A stretch of 64,000 nt of DNA from Paenibacillus solani (lineage in GTDB: Bacteria > Bacillota > Bacilli > Paenibacillales > Paenibacillaceae), in assembly GCF_001277345.1 (NCBI RefSeq), contig NZ_LIUT01000001.1, positions 1,876,423 through 1,940,422 on the forward strand, in the 5' to 3' direction. Every line of letters starts with the position of its first letter. The first letter of the stretch is position 1. A model generated the notes under the pieces. The model had not been told where the DNA came from, ran no database searches, and saw nothing but the letters and a program-made list of their open reading frames with translations. Below are positions 47,601 to 55,052 of this stretch, piece by piece. The position numbers and the translations under genes are program-made.

Positions 47601-48360
47601 TATACGCTGGTTCCGCACTGTACTCACCGTTAAACATATCGTACGGAAACCCGACCGTAACTGGGTTGATCGTAGCGCCGGTTACAATGATTTCATTCCC
47701 TATGCCTACACCCGGCTTTGAGACACTATTAAAATCCGATCTGTCTAATGTGCCATCAAGGGTGTATACAGCAAAATCATAACGTTTCTCCTGGCCACTG
47801 GAAGCATCACTTTGGAGATTAAGGGACTGATTCCCTTCATTCGTAAAAATATAGCTTTCTTCCTTATGAAGTGTTACACGTTGGAGTGCTGGTGTTGAGG
47901 ATAGGGAATATGTCACTTCAGGGAAAATGGAGAACGTAACTGGGAACATGCCTGACACCGTAATGATGGTGGATGCCCCCTTTGTCTGTGAAACATTCCC
48001 GCCATGATTCATATCCGCGCTGGTAATTCTGCCATCCGCATTATAGGTTACATAGTCAAACACAATCCCCTTCGATGTTGACCCATTATTTGTAATGGAT
48101 TTGGTTGAGGTAGACGTATTATTAAATCTGTAAGATTCGCCTGGGTATAAAGTTACCTCCCTTTTGTCCGCAAGCAATTCTACATTTGAATTATGATATA
48201 CAGCATCCGTAACACTGGGTGCAGCCACTCCTTCCGATACCATCTCTTCTTCGAAAGGTTGCTGAACTCCTTCAGCATTTGCCATGAATGGATTCCATCC
48301 GTTAAGACATAATGCAAATACCAACAGCCATGGAATCATTCGATTTCTCTTAGACTTCAC
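44632..48360 (-). CDS. Secreted 11-repeat companion protein of the RHS locus
   Basis: A 1242-residue exported protein (signal peptide RNRMIPWLLVFALCLNGWNPFMANAEG region) made of about eleven tandem repeats of 85-100 residues. Each has an xPGESYxFxN strand, an FDYVxYxxDG strand and an NPVTFG-like strand. Then comes a PPC-like beta domain (YYRFKPEADGLYRF, KAGQVYYLKLVEKDG) and, at the very end, a YD-like motif (EILYEYDNNGNVTKR) like the repeats of the RHS protein downstream. GTG at 48360 after AGAGGAGG is preferred to the ATG frame from 48390. The repeat family is not one I recognise. Probably co-secreted with, or anchoring, the RHS toxin. Confidence 0.75.
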   Translation of the reverse strand: MKSKRNRMIPWLLVFALCLNGWNPFMANAEGVQQPFEEEMVSEGVAAPSVTDAVYHNSNVELLADKREVTLYPGESYRFNNTSTSTKSITNNGSTSKGIVFDYVTYNADGRITSADMNHGGNVSQTKGASTIITVSGMFPVTFSIFPEVTYSLSSTPALQRVTLHKEESYIFTNEGNQSLNLQSDASSGQEKRYDFAVYTLDGTLDRSDFNSVSKPGVGIGNEIIVTGATINPVTVGFPYDMFNGEYSAEPAYTRIIMNQGQSYQFTNVSSKTDTLESDGKSSDRFDYVVYLPDGTEYSRGTNTSNKPSVAAGRTAVLTMVTANPVTFGVPYRTFDVRPTGGSAISRITVYPGDTYVFYNNGSLTNPIRNDASKVTGLFDFVIYRPDDTIYRSGFNQKGSPSIPSLGYAVVSNIGYTPIVFDYTDDFAVEESAEPAFERVTLNRGESYEFTNISTSIESLDSDASSSSGRLFDYVTYYEDGTERSRGKATSIEPKVYPNNKAVVTAVSDNPVTFGAIYTVFQGSGRPNEAISQITLNPGESYIFRNHGTLSNPIKNNASKVKGIFDYVMYKADGSRSSDAFNRSSSPQVPKQGYANVTVAGSQPIVFDYTDDFTVEPSTEPAYLRVTLSKGESFSFTNVSMESEYLESTASLAGGRTFDYVIYDATGAEHSRRAGATVEPKVPPGYKAVVTTASDEAVSFGGLYRVFRGQDDPGEIIEHLTIYPNESYVLYNNGPDVELRHNADVLGGFMDYALYRSNGTLSSDGFNVSSKLEITSQSHIVITNPSSVPILYEYTGGDITAEASTEPAFHRATLNQGQSYQFTNISTIDKAIVSEPVHGGRTFDYVLYDGSGVEIDRRTGTSIEPVVAPGNKVIVTVSSDSQVLFGAVYRLFQAEPAKEPVGETITVRQHESVIFTNPETTSQMIKTNAIEGKSFYDYAIYGPGNKPEQAQINSTDQEVTIPARSTLVVTVNSAKSITYKYSIPVIAEASDEKALLKKELAAGELGKFTNTGQFEAKLLTDASVVSDRYYDYRVLDAIGNVIREETETDEEQIVPNGASLEVTISSSKNVLFAGPSRSFTFTEMTDPFIDLLERRAEDIDLKEKQENYYRFKPEADGLYRFVVKESKNFEKEPQLTLYTDAGLTDELATTVDQEREHGWDYTVLEWELKAGQVYYLKLVEKDGAAFEGVINSALMILAAENKYHYSSNNRLSKVILRTGDEILYEYDNNGNVTKRSKKVFPF

Positions 48361-48537
48361 CTTCTCTGCCTCCTCTAGCAATATCATCAATCAGCCACAG
48401 GAATTAACCCCACCTCCTTCCATTACCTGGGACATCTTATAGATATCGGTGTACTCTGTAGGCAGTTGAATAGGAATATCGGCTCTATCGCACGACAAAT
48501 TGTGAGGTTTATAATGTCGAAATTTGTAAAATAACAA

Positions 48538-48577
48538 TAATCCCCGCATCTTTAAGCAGACGGCAGGGATTTCTTCC
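48538..48577. terminator. Hairpin upstream of the RHS operon
   Basis: AATCCCCGC and GC(A)GGGATTT form an imperfect hairpin followed by TTTC, likely ending a rightward transcript or a relic. The interval 48,361-48,660 otherwise shows no gene. Confidence 0.45.
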
Positions 48578-48662
48578 TTCCATTAATTAATAATGCGGTT
48601 TGGGTTTTTCTGACCTTATGCGAAGTATTATGTAGTTACCCTAAGGTATTATGAAACCAATA

Positions 48663-48900
48663 TGCCCGTTGGCTTTATGAAATTGCATGGAAACATAGTT
48701 GGATACTTGCCTAATCGGTAAAAGGCTCATCTTCTTGTCCATTTCGGCAATTGGTACAAGTTTTTGTCCTCGGCTCGGGACAAGAACTTGTACCGATAAA
48801 ACAAAAAGGCCGCTAAATTAGCGACTTTCTAAGGGACCAAGTTCTTGTCCCCCGACACTCGTTGATGCCGACATGATGACAAGAACTTGATAACATAAAT
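48663..48900. repeat. Mosaic hairpin repeat, type B, copy 2, joined to type A piece
   Basis: TGCCCGTTGG start, type B hairpin 1 (GGTACAAGTTTTTGTCC with partner GGACAAGAACTTGTACC), hairpin 2 and right end CCCGACA (48851-48857). Twenty bases later a loose type A arm (TGACAAGAACTTGATAACAT, 48877-48896) follows. The join of two types shows recombination between repeats. Confidence 0.85.
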
Positions 48901-49095
48901 GTCATCGCGGCCTCATCCCTCTCCTCCAGAATGCTGCAGAAGAAGTTGACGAGAAGGATGACGTTGAATACGGAGGCAGAAACAGCGCCCAGATCGTATC
49001 CAGCATTCCGTAGGACTTGATCGTGATAAACCAGGGAATCAGCCCACCGCTGAACAACCCTCCAACCCGTGTTTGCCCTATTTTGAGTAAGGCCG
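48901..49095 (-). pseudogene. Fragment of a sugar ABC transporter permease (LplC/YtcP type)
   Basis: Two minus-strand frames together give GGLIPWFITIKSYGMLDTIWAL and then, shifted, SVFNVILLVNFFCSI and EERDEAAM. This is the conserved region around the EAA motif of CUT1 permeases such as LplC/YtcP. The frameshift and loss of both ends show a dead fragment. It starts immediately at the type A repeat piece. Confidence 0.65.
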
Positions 49096-49409
49096 CGTAC
49101 ATCTGCGCAGCTGCAGGTGTTCAGGAGCGGCCGGCAAGAATTTGTAATCGATTTTGCAGTTGGATACCGGCATACTGTCCATCTGGAGAATGACTTTCGA
49201 CACCATAGAGCCATTGGACATATTCGCGCACCGCTGGTCGCGATACTACTGCACGGACGTTACTGCCACATCGAAAATCCAGAGAAAACAGCTGTATCAT
49301 ACCCTGAGCAAGCCAGCTCCCCCGATAAAAATACGTCCCTTCAGATAATCCAAACCCATTGTCCAATACCGAGATGGTCTAATTCCACAGCGTCTTGGTA
49401 AGGCATGCT

Positions 49410-50180
49410 CTACCATACCGGATCGACCTCTTCGATTGGGTGCTGAAGCGGGAAGACATCGGGGTGATCGGCGACTTTTTCGAACTGGGAGGTCAATCGT
49501 TTGAGGCGGTCCGTAGGGTCCGGGCTGGTGGCTGAGCGGTTGAGCAGGAGCATATTACTGGGCGGAGGCGGGCACGCTCATGATGGTTTATCGGCAGGCG
49601 AGCATGTGATGTGTGCTACGGTGAGCTGAGCGGGCATCTTGAGTAGCCGGTGATGGCGACTCGGTATATGAAGGCGCTTCAGGTTCACCTGCCGGAGGGT
49701 CCGGTACTGCTGGGGGGCTGGTCGTTGGGAATTACTTGCCTACGAGTTGACGGCAGCCGAGGAAGCAGGACCGGCCGGTGGAAGGGCTGACGTGATTGAC
49801 AGCCTGGCGCCGTTGTTGCATGAGCCGATCGAGGAAGAGGAGCTGTCTGAACTTGCCGACGGAGCTGGCTGATCGCCTGGCCTCGCTGGAGGACATGGCG
49901 TACGGAATTGGGGGCTGGAAGCAGCGCATCTGGAGCAAGTTGTATGGGGGGTTCCGCGGCATCGTGCAGGGAAGCCTCAGCCATTGGACGTGGAACTGCT
50001 GGTGCTGCGGGCACGGGATGAGAGGTGGAGGAGTTTGCCACCTACCCGGACAGGGAAGAGCAGCGGATTGGGTCGCCGCTGGGAGTATGGACGGTGAGTT
50101 CCTGGAGGGCACGCAGTACACGCTGTTGGCTGCGGATTACATCAGCGCGACTCCATCCGAATTTAGAGAAGACGAATGAA
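49410..50180 (+). pseudogene. Remains of an NRPS terminal module (carrier plus thioesterase)
   Basis: A plus-strand frame reads VLKREDIGVIGDFFELGGQSFEAVR, the phosphopantetheine site of a peptidyl carrier protein (Ser in LGGQS). About 190 bases later VHLPEGPVLLGGWSLG is the nucleophile motif of a type I thioesterase, then LAYELTAAEEAG in a shifted frame. Several frameshifts and stops lie between. The sequence is GC-rich, unlike the AT-rich flanks. Confidence 0.6.
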
Positions 50181-50323
50181 AAATTAGATGTTCTGGTATC
50201 CAGAATCAAGGCACATGGAGAGCGAAAGGAATTATTGGGATTGTTTTAATGTGCCGGCAATGTGTTCAGAAAACTGAATACATTTGTGTTCAATAATGTT
50301 ATCATGTGAACGGTATTGTGTTA

Positions 50324-50378
50324 ATATAGACTATGTATAGTCTATATATAGGCTATGAATAGACTATGAATAGACTAG
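50324..50378. repeat. ATAGACTATG short repeats
   Basis: AATAGACTATG-like units occur four times in direct and inverted order in 55 bases upstream of the terminator at 50406. Low-complexity; may be a regulator site or slippage product. Confidence 0.5.
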
Positions 50379-50405
50379 GTATTACTCAAGTCTTATTTAA
50401 CTATA

Positions 50406-50446
50406 CTAAAAATAGAGTCCTCACCGCTCGCAACGGTAAGGACTCT
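50406..50446 (-). terminator. Minus-strand terminator downstream of the small peptide gene
   Basis: AGAGTCC (50414-50420) pairs with GGACTCT (50440-50446), with more pairing inside; on the minus strand the stem is followed by TATTTTTAG. Confidence 0.75.
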
Positions 50447-50500
50447 AAGCAGGAACAAAGGCTGTGAAACCCACGGCGTGTTGGCAAACTTAATTAATCA

Positions 50501-50547
50501 GCGAAAACCCACCGAAGGTCGCCAAACCTTATTCGGTGGGTTTTCGC
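50501..50547. repeat. Long inverted repeat around the peptide gene's stop
   Basis: Fifteen-base perfect arms GCGAAAACCCACCGA / TCGGTGGGTTTTCGC (50501-50515, 50533-50547), with AAGGT/ACCTT extending the stem inward. The stop codon and last codons of the peptide gene at 50529 lie inside it, so the mRNA 3' end should be strongly folded. Confidence 0.8.
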
Positions 50548-50657
50548 TTGTTTAGCTTACGACGAATCCAGCGGAGCAGCTTACGCACACTCAGCAAAAT
50601 GCTGAGTGCAGCTGCAAAACCTTTGAGTACGTCTACTAGCTCGACAAGGGCGATCAT
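50529..50657 (-). CDS. Small hydrophobic-basic peptide, 42 residues (toxin-like)
   Basis: AAAGGGGGTGA lies before an ATG at 50657. The peptide MIALVELVDVLKGFAAALSI has a hydrophobic stretch (about 2-24) and a strongly basic tail (VRKLLRWIRRKLNKRK). This is the build of small membrane-active peptides, including toxins of type I toxin-antitoxin systems. An extended -10 promoter lies about 65 bases upstream (50720-50728) and the 3' end is buried in a long hairpin. The longer frame from 50822 crosses the promoter and is unlikely. No antitoxin RNA is identified; the toxin call is inference. Confidence 0.5.
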   Translation of the reverse strand: MIALVELVDVLKGFAAALSILLSVRKLLRWIRRKLNKRKPTE

Positions 50658-50719
50658 GGCATCACCCCCTTTAACGAGAGGTAGCCGTGATCGCTCCACC
50701 GCACTTTGTCCTACAAGAG

Positions 50720-50728
50720 AGTATAGCA
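50720..50728 (-). promoter_or_regulatory. Extended -10 promoter of the small peptide gene
   Basis: On the minus strand TGCTATACT is an extended -10 element, giving a start near 50713 and a leader of about 55 bases. Confidence 0.5.
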
Positions 50729-50823
50729 TTAAAAGAGCATCCCCGTCCCAAGATTCCCCAAAATCGATGCAAAAAGAAATTCCGGATAATGCTTGTTTAA
50801 CTTGCAGAGTGACAGCCATCAAC

Positions 50824-52698
50824 TTACCGTCTAGTCAACCGTTCGTGACCGTTGACGAACTTTCCTAGCCCTGCATTCGCCATCAAAGTGCACTCTTCGT
50901 TGTTCGTTCTGGGCATGAAAAACCGCAAAACAAACGTTCTCCTGGCCAAGTCGATGGAAAACCCCAGAAGAAACTCCTCCTCAAACAGGGTGAACTTCAT
51001 GACCTGCAGATCTTCCGGCCGCGGTTGCCGCATCGCCAATTCGATTTTGCGTACGATCGGTTGTGTGAGCGCACCTGAAATGGCCTCGCTCGTAAAATAC
51101 GAGAACAGCCGCATTGTCCTAAAGTCGCAGGATAGCCCGGTCATCTGGGTTATGATACGGTCGAATTCTCCAGCGGCCAGCACGATCGGCACAGTCTCGT
51201 TGACGATCATTTGCGACAGCAAAAATTCGTTCCATACGTGCATCGTGCCTAAATCGGGAAGCTGCATCGTTTTTTTAATCATTTGATTACAAACGGTGCC
51301 GATGTCCACCAGCAGTAAATACTCGTCCAGCCTTCCCAGATTGGCATTAATTCTTCGCTCTAGTTTGATTGTCCAGACCAGTTGAAACACTTCCTCGACA
51401 TTCATCTGTTTCGTCATCTTCTTAAAAACAGACGTAAGAGTGCGCGGTTTCCCGTCTGCTAAATAGTACTCATTCTTAAAGGCGTACTCATCATCCCCCT
51501 CAATCAAGGAGTGGCTGAGCTCAATTTCCTGCAAGCAGCTGAGCAGGAAGAGCGTGGTCAGTTCCTGCTGATCGCCGATCTTTTGCTTATTATACTGCGC
51601 CAGCAATTCGGGAACGGCCGTTGCCTGTTTCAGCAAAAATCTCCTATGCTTTTCGGTTATCTGCTCCCCGGGGTAGATAAATGGTGCAACAGCATTCATG
51701 TGCTCCCGTACGAACGTTACTGCATCCGTGATAACGGAAGGGGGGAACGGCATTGGCCGTACTTCTTGTTTTCTGAGGTCCTCCGTCTGTTTGGAGCTGG
51801 CGATGAAGTTTGTAACCCGATCAATGTCGTGAGTCCGTGCGATTTGCTTCAATTGGAGCACTCGCAAATAGAATGACTCGAGCAGGTTTTTGTCAGACAC
51901 CGGTTGTGGCTCGTCCAGTCTTTCCAAAAGCCGCTTCCCGTAGTCCTGTATTCGCTGCAGTTCCGCCATACGGACTTCTTTCGGCCGTGGCGAGTGAGTC
52001 AGGGCGCCGATTTGTAGAAGCTTTTCGTTCCAGGCCATCGTCAAGTCAATGATCGCTTGATTCGCGCTGGCAGGAAACCGCTGTTCAATCGCTAAATGTA
52101 CTTGCGTCAGCAACTCCGTAACGATCTGACCATGAACGCTCGTCTCGCCGAGGACACTGCGGTCGACGATTTCGAGCGATAAATCGCCGAGCAGTTTCGT
52201 GATGTTCACCTTTTCACTGTGATGTTTTTCGGTGCGGTACAAAATTTTGAGCAACTTGAGCTCTTCGTACTTCTGAAACTGCCGGTACGGCGCGGTATCG
52301 AAGCCGACCCGCTGCTTCAAATTATCGCGCAGCCCACTCGTGCCGAACAGCTTGTTCTTAATATTCTCGTAATCGTACTTCGGCTCGTCGTCCCATGGGG
52401 TCCCCGCTAGTTCGTTGAACGTCTCAAGGCGAATTTCCTCGATCAGATCGTTCGCATTGACCGGCTTGCCATCCCACTTCGCCTGCGGATCGAACCGCCC
52501 TCTCATCCCTGCTGCAGCCACGTTAGGAAACCATTCCTGGCGGATGTAGTAATCCAACGTGACGAAAATTTGATTGAAGTACACCTTTTCATTTTTGAAT
52601 TCGCCGTAACGCGGGTCGCCCAGCAACGAAGGTTCGTCCGGATCGAGCCCGTGATCGCGAAATCTCTTTTTAAGCATATCGTCGAAAAACTTTTGCAT
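50824..52698 (-). CDS. Large protein of unknown function, 624 residues
   Basis: A soluble, mostly helical protein without signal peptide or motif I recognise. The N-terminus (FFDDMLKKRFRDHGLDPDEP, GDPRYGEFKNEKVYFNQIF, TLDYYIRQEWFPNVA) is polar; the middle has long amphipathic helices; the C-terminal 120 residues (MKFTLFEEEFLLGFSIDLARRTFVLRFFMP) look like beta strands. AGGAGGGG precedes the ATG. It is GC-richer than neighbours. It stands alone between NRPS/ABC relics and a broken gene. Confidence 0.7.
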   Translation of the reverse strand: MQKFFDDMLKKRFRDHGLDPDEPSLLGDPRYGEFKNEKVYFNQIFVTLDYYIRQEWFPNVAAAGMRGRFDPQAKWDGKPVNANDLIEEIRLETFNELAGTPWDDEPKYDYENIKNKLFGTSGLRDNLKQRVGFDTAPYRQFQKYEELKLLKILYRTEKHHSEKVNITKLLGDLSLEIVDRSVLGETSVHGQIVTELLTQVHLAIEQRFPASANQAIIDLTMAWNEKLLQIGALTHSPRPKEVRMAELQRIQDYGKRLLERLDEPQPVSDKNLLESFYLRVLQLKQIARTHDIDRVTNFIASSKQTEDLRKQEVRPMPFPPSVITDAVTFVREHMNAVAPFIYPGEQITEKHRRFLLKQATAVPELLAQYNKQKIGDQQELTTLFLLSCLQEIELSHSLIEGDDEYAFKNEYYLADGKPRTLTSVFKKMTKQMNVEEVFQLVWTIKLERRINANLGRLDEYLLLVDIGTVCNQMIKKTMQLPDLGTMHVWNEFLLSQMIVNETVPIVLAAGEFDRIITQMTGLSCDFRTMRLFSYFTSEAISGALTQPIVRKIELAMRQPRPEDLQVMKFTLFEEEFLLGFSIDLARRTFVLRFFMPRTNNEECTLMANAGLGKFVNGHERLTRR

Positions 52699-52866
52699 CG
52701 TCGTTCCCCTCCTAAGAGTAGATATTTACTGCTTTAGCTTGTTCTCATCGTAACGGAAGAGGGGGCGAGTTCAAATTATAAAAAACTCGCAAAAAAGATA
52801 GCATACAAATATTCGTCTGGATCGAACCGGCTGCAAATCGCACCGAACCGGCGTTTCCGAAAGGCA

Positions 52867-53523
52867 TCAATAACAGGTAGCATTAGTCTCTTTCGGCATA
52901 TCTTCAAAATCATTCTTGAACTGCTCTAATCTTATAACCTCATACAAATAACCTTTTCTAGCTGGAGCATTTGTACACATTTCGAATGTATCACTATTGA
53001 CTAGAAAGTCCTTAAGTTTTCCTAAGACATTATCTAAATGCTCTGCTCTAATAGACCTATCTTGTTCACGTGATTCATTTATTGCATCTTCATATTGATC
53101 TTCCATCTCTTCTAAAAAATCCTCTTTGAAATCAGGGTATAAATCGATATTGATGTAGTTGAAATTGTAGAATATGCCCTCATGTTAGAAGAATAGCTTT
53201 ATGTTCTGCTCTTCACCAATATTATTAAGCAAATTTTTTAGTCTGTTATTGATTGCAACTATTTGTTGGCTAATTTTTTCTTTGATACTTCTAAGTTCTC
53301 TTGTTTCCAAATCTTCATCTGAGATTAACTCTTCCTCAATCCCACTTTCCTCCAGTCTCTCTACACTGATAAAAACAACTTTTATGTTATATTCTCTAAA
53401 TAGATCCAGAAATGTGTCGTAATCCTTCAATGAAATATCATCACGATCCGTTTCTGCTTCAATTAATTTTGTCCCTTACTCAGTAACATCGCCAGTGATC
53501 CTTTTAACATTAACGTTAGCCAT
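52867..53523 (-). pseudogene. Unknown gene interrupted by two in-frame TAA codons
   Basis: AAGGGGGAATAGT precedes an ATG at 53523 (MANVNVKRITGDVTE). The same frame continues for 219 codons to the stop at 52867-52869, broken only by TAA after VTE (codon 16) and TAA at 53185-53187 after NIKLFF. The three pieces read as one protein (SLKDYDTFLDLFREYNIKVVF, then HEGIFYNFNYINIDLYPDF, then AEHLDNVLGKLKDFLVN). Single-base nonsense changes (for example CAA to TAA) would explain both. Family unknown. Confidence 0.6.
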
Positions 53524-53524
53524 A

Positions 53525-53710
53525 CTATTCCCCCTTCTCAATCAATGCAACATCAAATGCACCTGATGTCTTAGCAGTAAATACCTGAGTCTTAATTAGG
53601 TATCTACATTGTATATCGGTACTTTCATAAGCATCCAATATAATCTTTCTTCATCACATATTCGCCAGCTCTTAGTTTCGTGATTTTAGCAGAGTTGTTG
53701 TTTCGCGCTG
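53525..53710 (-). pseudogene. Frameshifted end of an upstream gene in the same operon
   Basis: Minus-strand sequence reads KITKLRAGEYVMKKDYIG and then, in another frame, DAYESTDIQCRYLIKTQV to FDVALIEKGE, ending in TAG one base before the ATG of the broken gene at 53523. It was once the preceding gene of an operon. Family not recognised. Confidence 0.45.
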
Positions 53711-54279
53711 ATGGATCTTGTTACAGTGTTGCCTGACGTTCTTTTTTGAAGTTTTACTCAAACCGTGCAGCCAGCTTTAGGAAGGCCATTTACACTGAAT
53801 TCTAATCCCCACCCGAGTTCATCTTGATATACTGCAGAGCGGTTTATGTTGAGGAACTTTTAAATAAAATCTCTGAGAGAATAACGGGCCGGCCAACAAC
53901 AAATAGCCAACAAGCAAAAACAGCTTTATCTCAAACTAATCCTCCTATCTTCTATAAAGACCCCAATTGAATCTGGTTCAGATATCTACCTTAGAAATCT
54001 TAAGGAGATATAATCGCAATTTTACATAAGTTAACGTATAGAGAGCATATTTTCATTAAATGAAATATGCTCATTTTGTACAAAGTGTGGGATCTCTGAC
54101 CTTTTAATGAGTCGATATTCTCCATAAAAAATCTAATATAGTCAGGTGCCCGTCTTTACCTCTCATCGTGTCCTTTGTTTCATAACTTTGTGAACATTTT
54201 CATGTATTATGGTACTTAACGAGCTTCTAAGTACATTTGCTCATTATTTAGATGAACATCTAATCGGCAATCGGACTAT
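53711..54279. other. Intergenic, no gene seen
   Basis: AT-rich sequence with no supported frame. A hairpin with ATGAGCATATTTCA / TGAAATATGCTCAT-like arms at about 54041-54075 (AGCATATTTCAT / ATGAAATATGCT) is terminator-like. Confidence 0.4.
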
Positions 54280-54405
54280 TTTCTTGTCCATTCAGTTTAT
54301 CGGTACAAGTTCTTGTCCTTGGCTCGGGACAAGAACTTGTACCGATAAAACAAAAAAGCCGCTAAAATAGCGACTTCAATGGGACCATGTTATTGTCCCT
54401 CGACA
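54280..54405. repeat. Mosaic hairpin repeat, type B, copy 3
   Basis: Hairpin 1 with 20-base perfect arms (54299-54318 and 54327-54346, GGTACAAGTTCTTGTCC type), hairpin 2 CCGCTAAAATAGCG and right end CTCGACA. The CCCGTTAG border is not present on the left; a variant CCCTTTAGTTTAGCG lies at 54707. Confidence 0.85.
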
Positions 54406-54480
54406 AATACTAAGTTGTTTTTCTTATGAGGTTTATCCCGGACGTTGCAGCCAACGATTCCTTTTTCTTTCTCTATATGT

Positions 54481-54523
54481 AGAACAAGGAGCAAGATCTC
54501 CATGGATCTTACTCCTTGTTTGT
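54481..54523. terminator. Strong hairpin terminator
   Basis: AACAAGGAG with inner AAGATC pairs with GATCTT and CTCCTTGTT, followed by TGTTGTG; two-way flanks. Confidence 0.75.
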
Positions 54524-54753
54524 TGTGTTTTGGTGTTTTGGAATTATTGAGAGGGAGTGAAAATATCCTAAAAGAAATTGCTGCTGCCCCACCCCATCCA
54601 GTAGGGTATCTTTTTACAAGTAATTCGATAGTCGCTCGATAAAACATCTGCTCAGTATTCATATATCTGGGACCATACCCTCTCCAATTCATTGAAGATA
54701 ACTGCCCTTTAGTTTAGCGACGGGCAATCAATACAGTCCTTCGCTATTACAAG

Positions 54754-55040
54754 CTAAAAGAATCTGCGGTAAAGTTCCCTCCGGCGTTCGCCACAGAGCT
54801 GAGCATATATTTGTGTGGTTGATGCCTTTTCATGACCCAACATACCTTGGATGAAATCCAGGGGCACCATTATCTAGTAGCTGGCAAGCATAAGTATGTC
54901 TAAAGCGATGCGGATATACATTCGCTTCGATTTCTCCCCGATCTGTAAGCCGTTTAAATGCCTATCTAATCGTAGGAATGGCCATTCGCTTAATGGGGTT
55001 GAAATTAACGTCTTCGACCTAAACGTCAGACAATTAGACA
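54754..55040 (-). pseudogene. Tyrosine recombinase, C-terminal relic
   Basis: Minus-strand frames give VYPHRFRHTYACQLLDNGAP (His-x-x-Arg box) and, after a one-base frameshift, LDFIQGMLGHEKASTTQIYAQL (second His and nucleophile Tyr), ending RRRELYRRF and TAG. An in-frame TAG also lies upstream (after IPTIR). It is a dead integrase end, probably from a lost mobile element. Confidence 0.7.
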
Positions 55041-55052
55041 AACACCAGCTGT

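Noticed and set aside
50185..50405. Phage attachment site suggested by the ATAGACTATG repeats
   Set aside because: No integrase or second copy of the repeat block was found in the window.
54390..54692. 100-codon minus-strand frame across the hairpin at 54481-54523
   Set aside because: It crosses a strong terminator and a type B repeat end and has no ribosome site.
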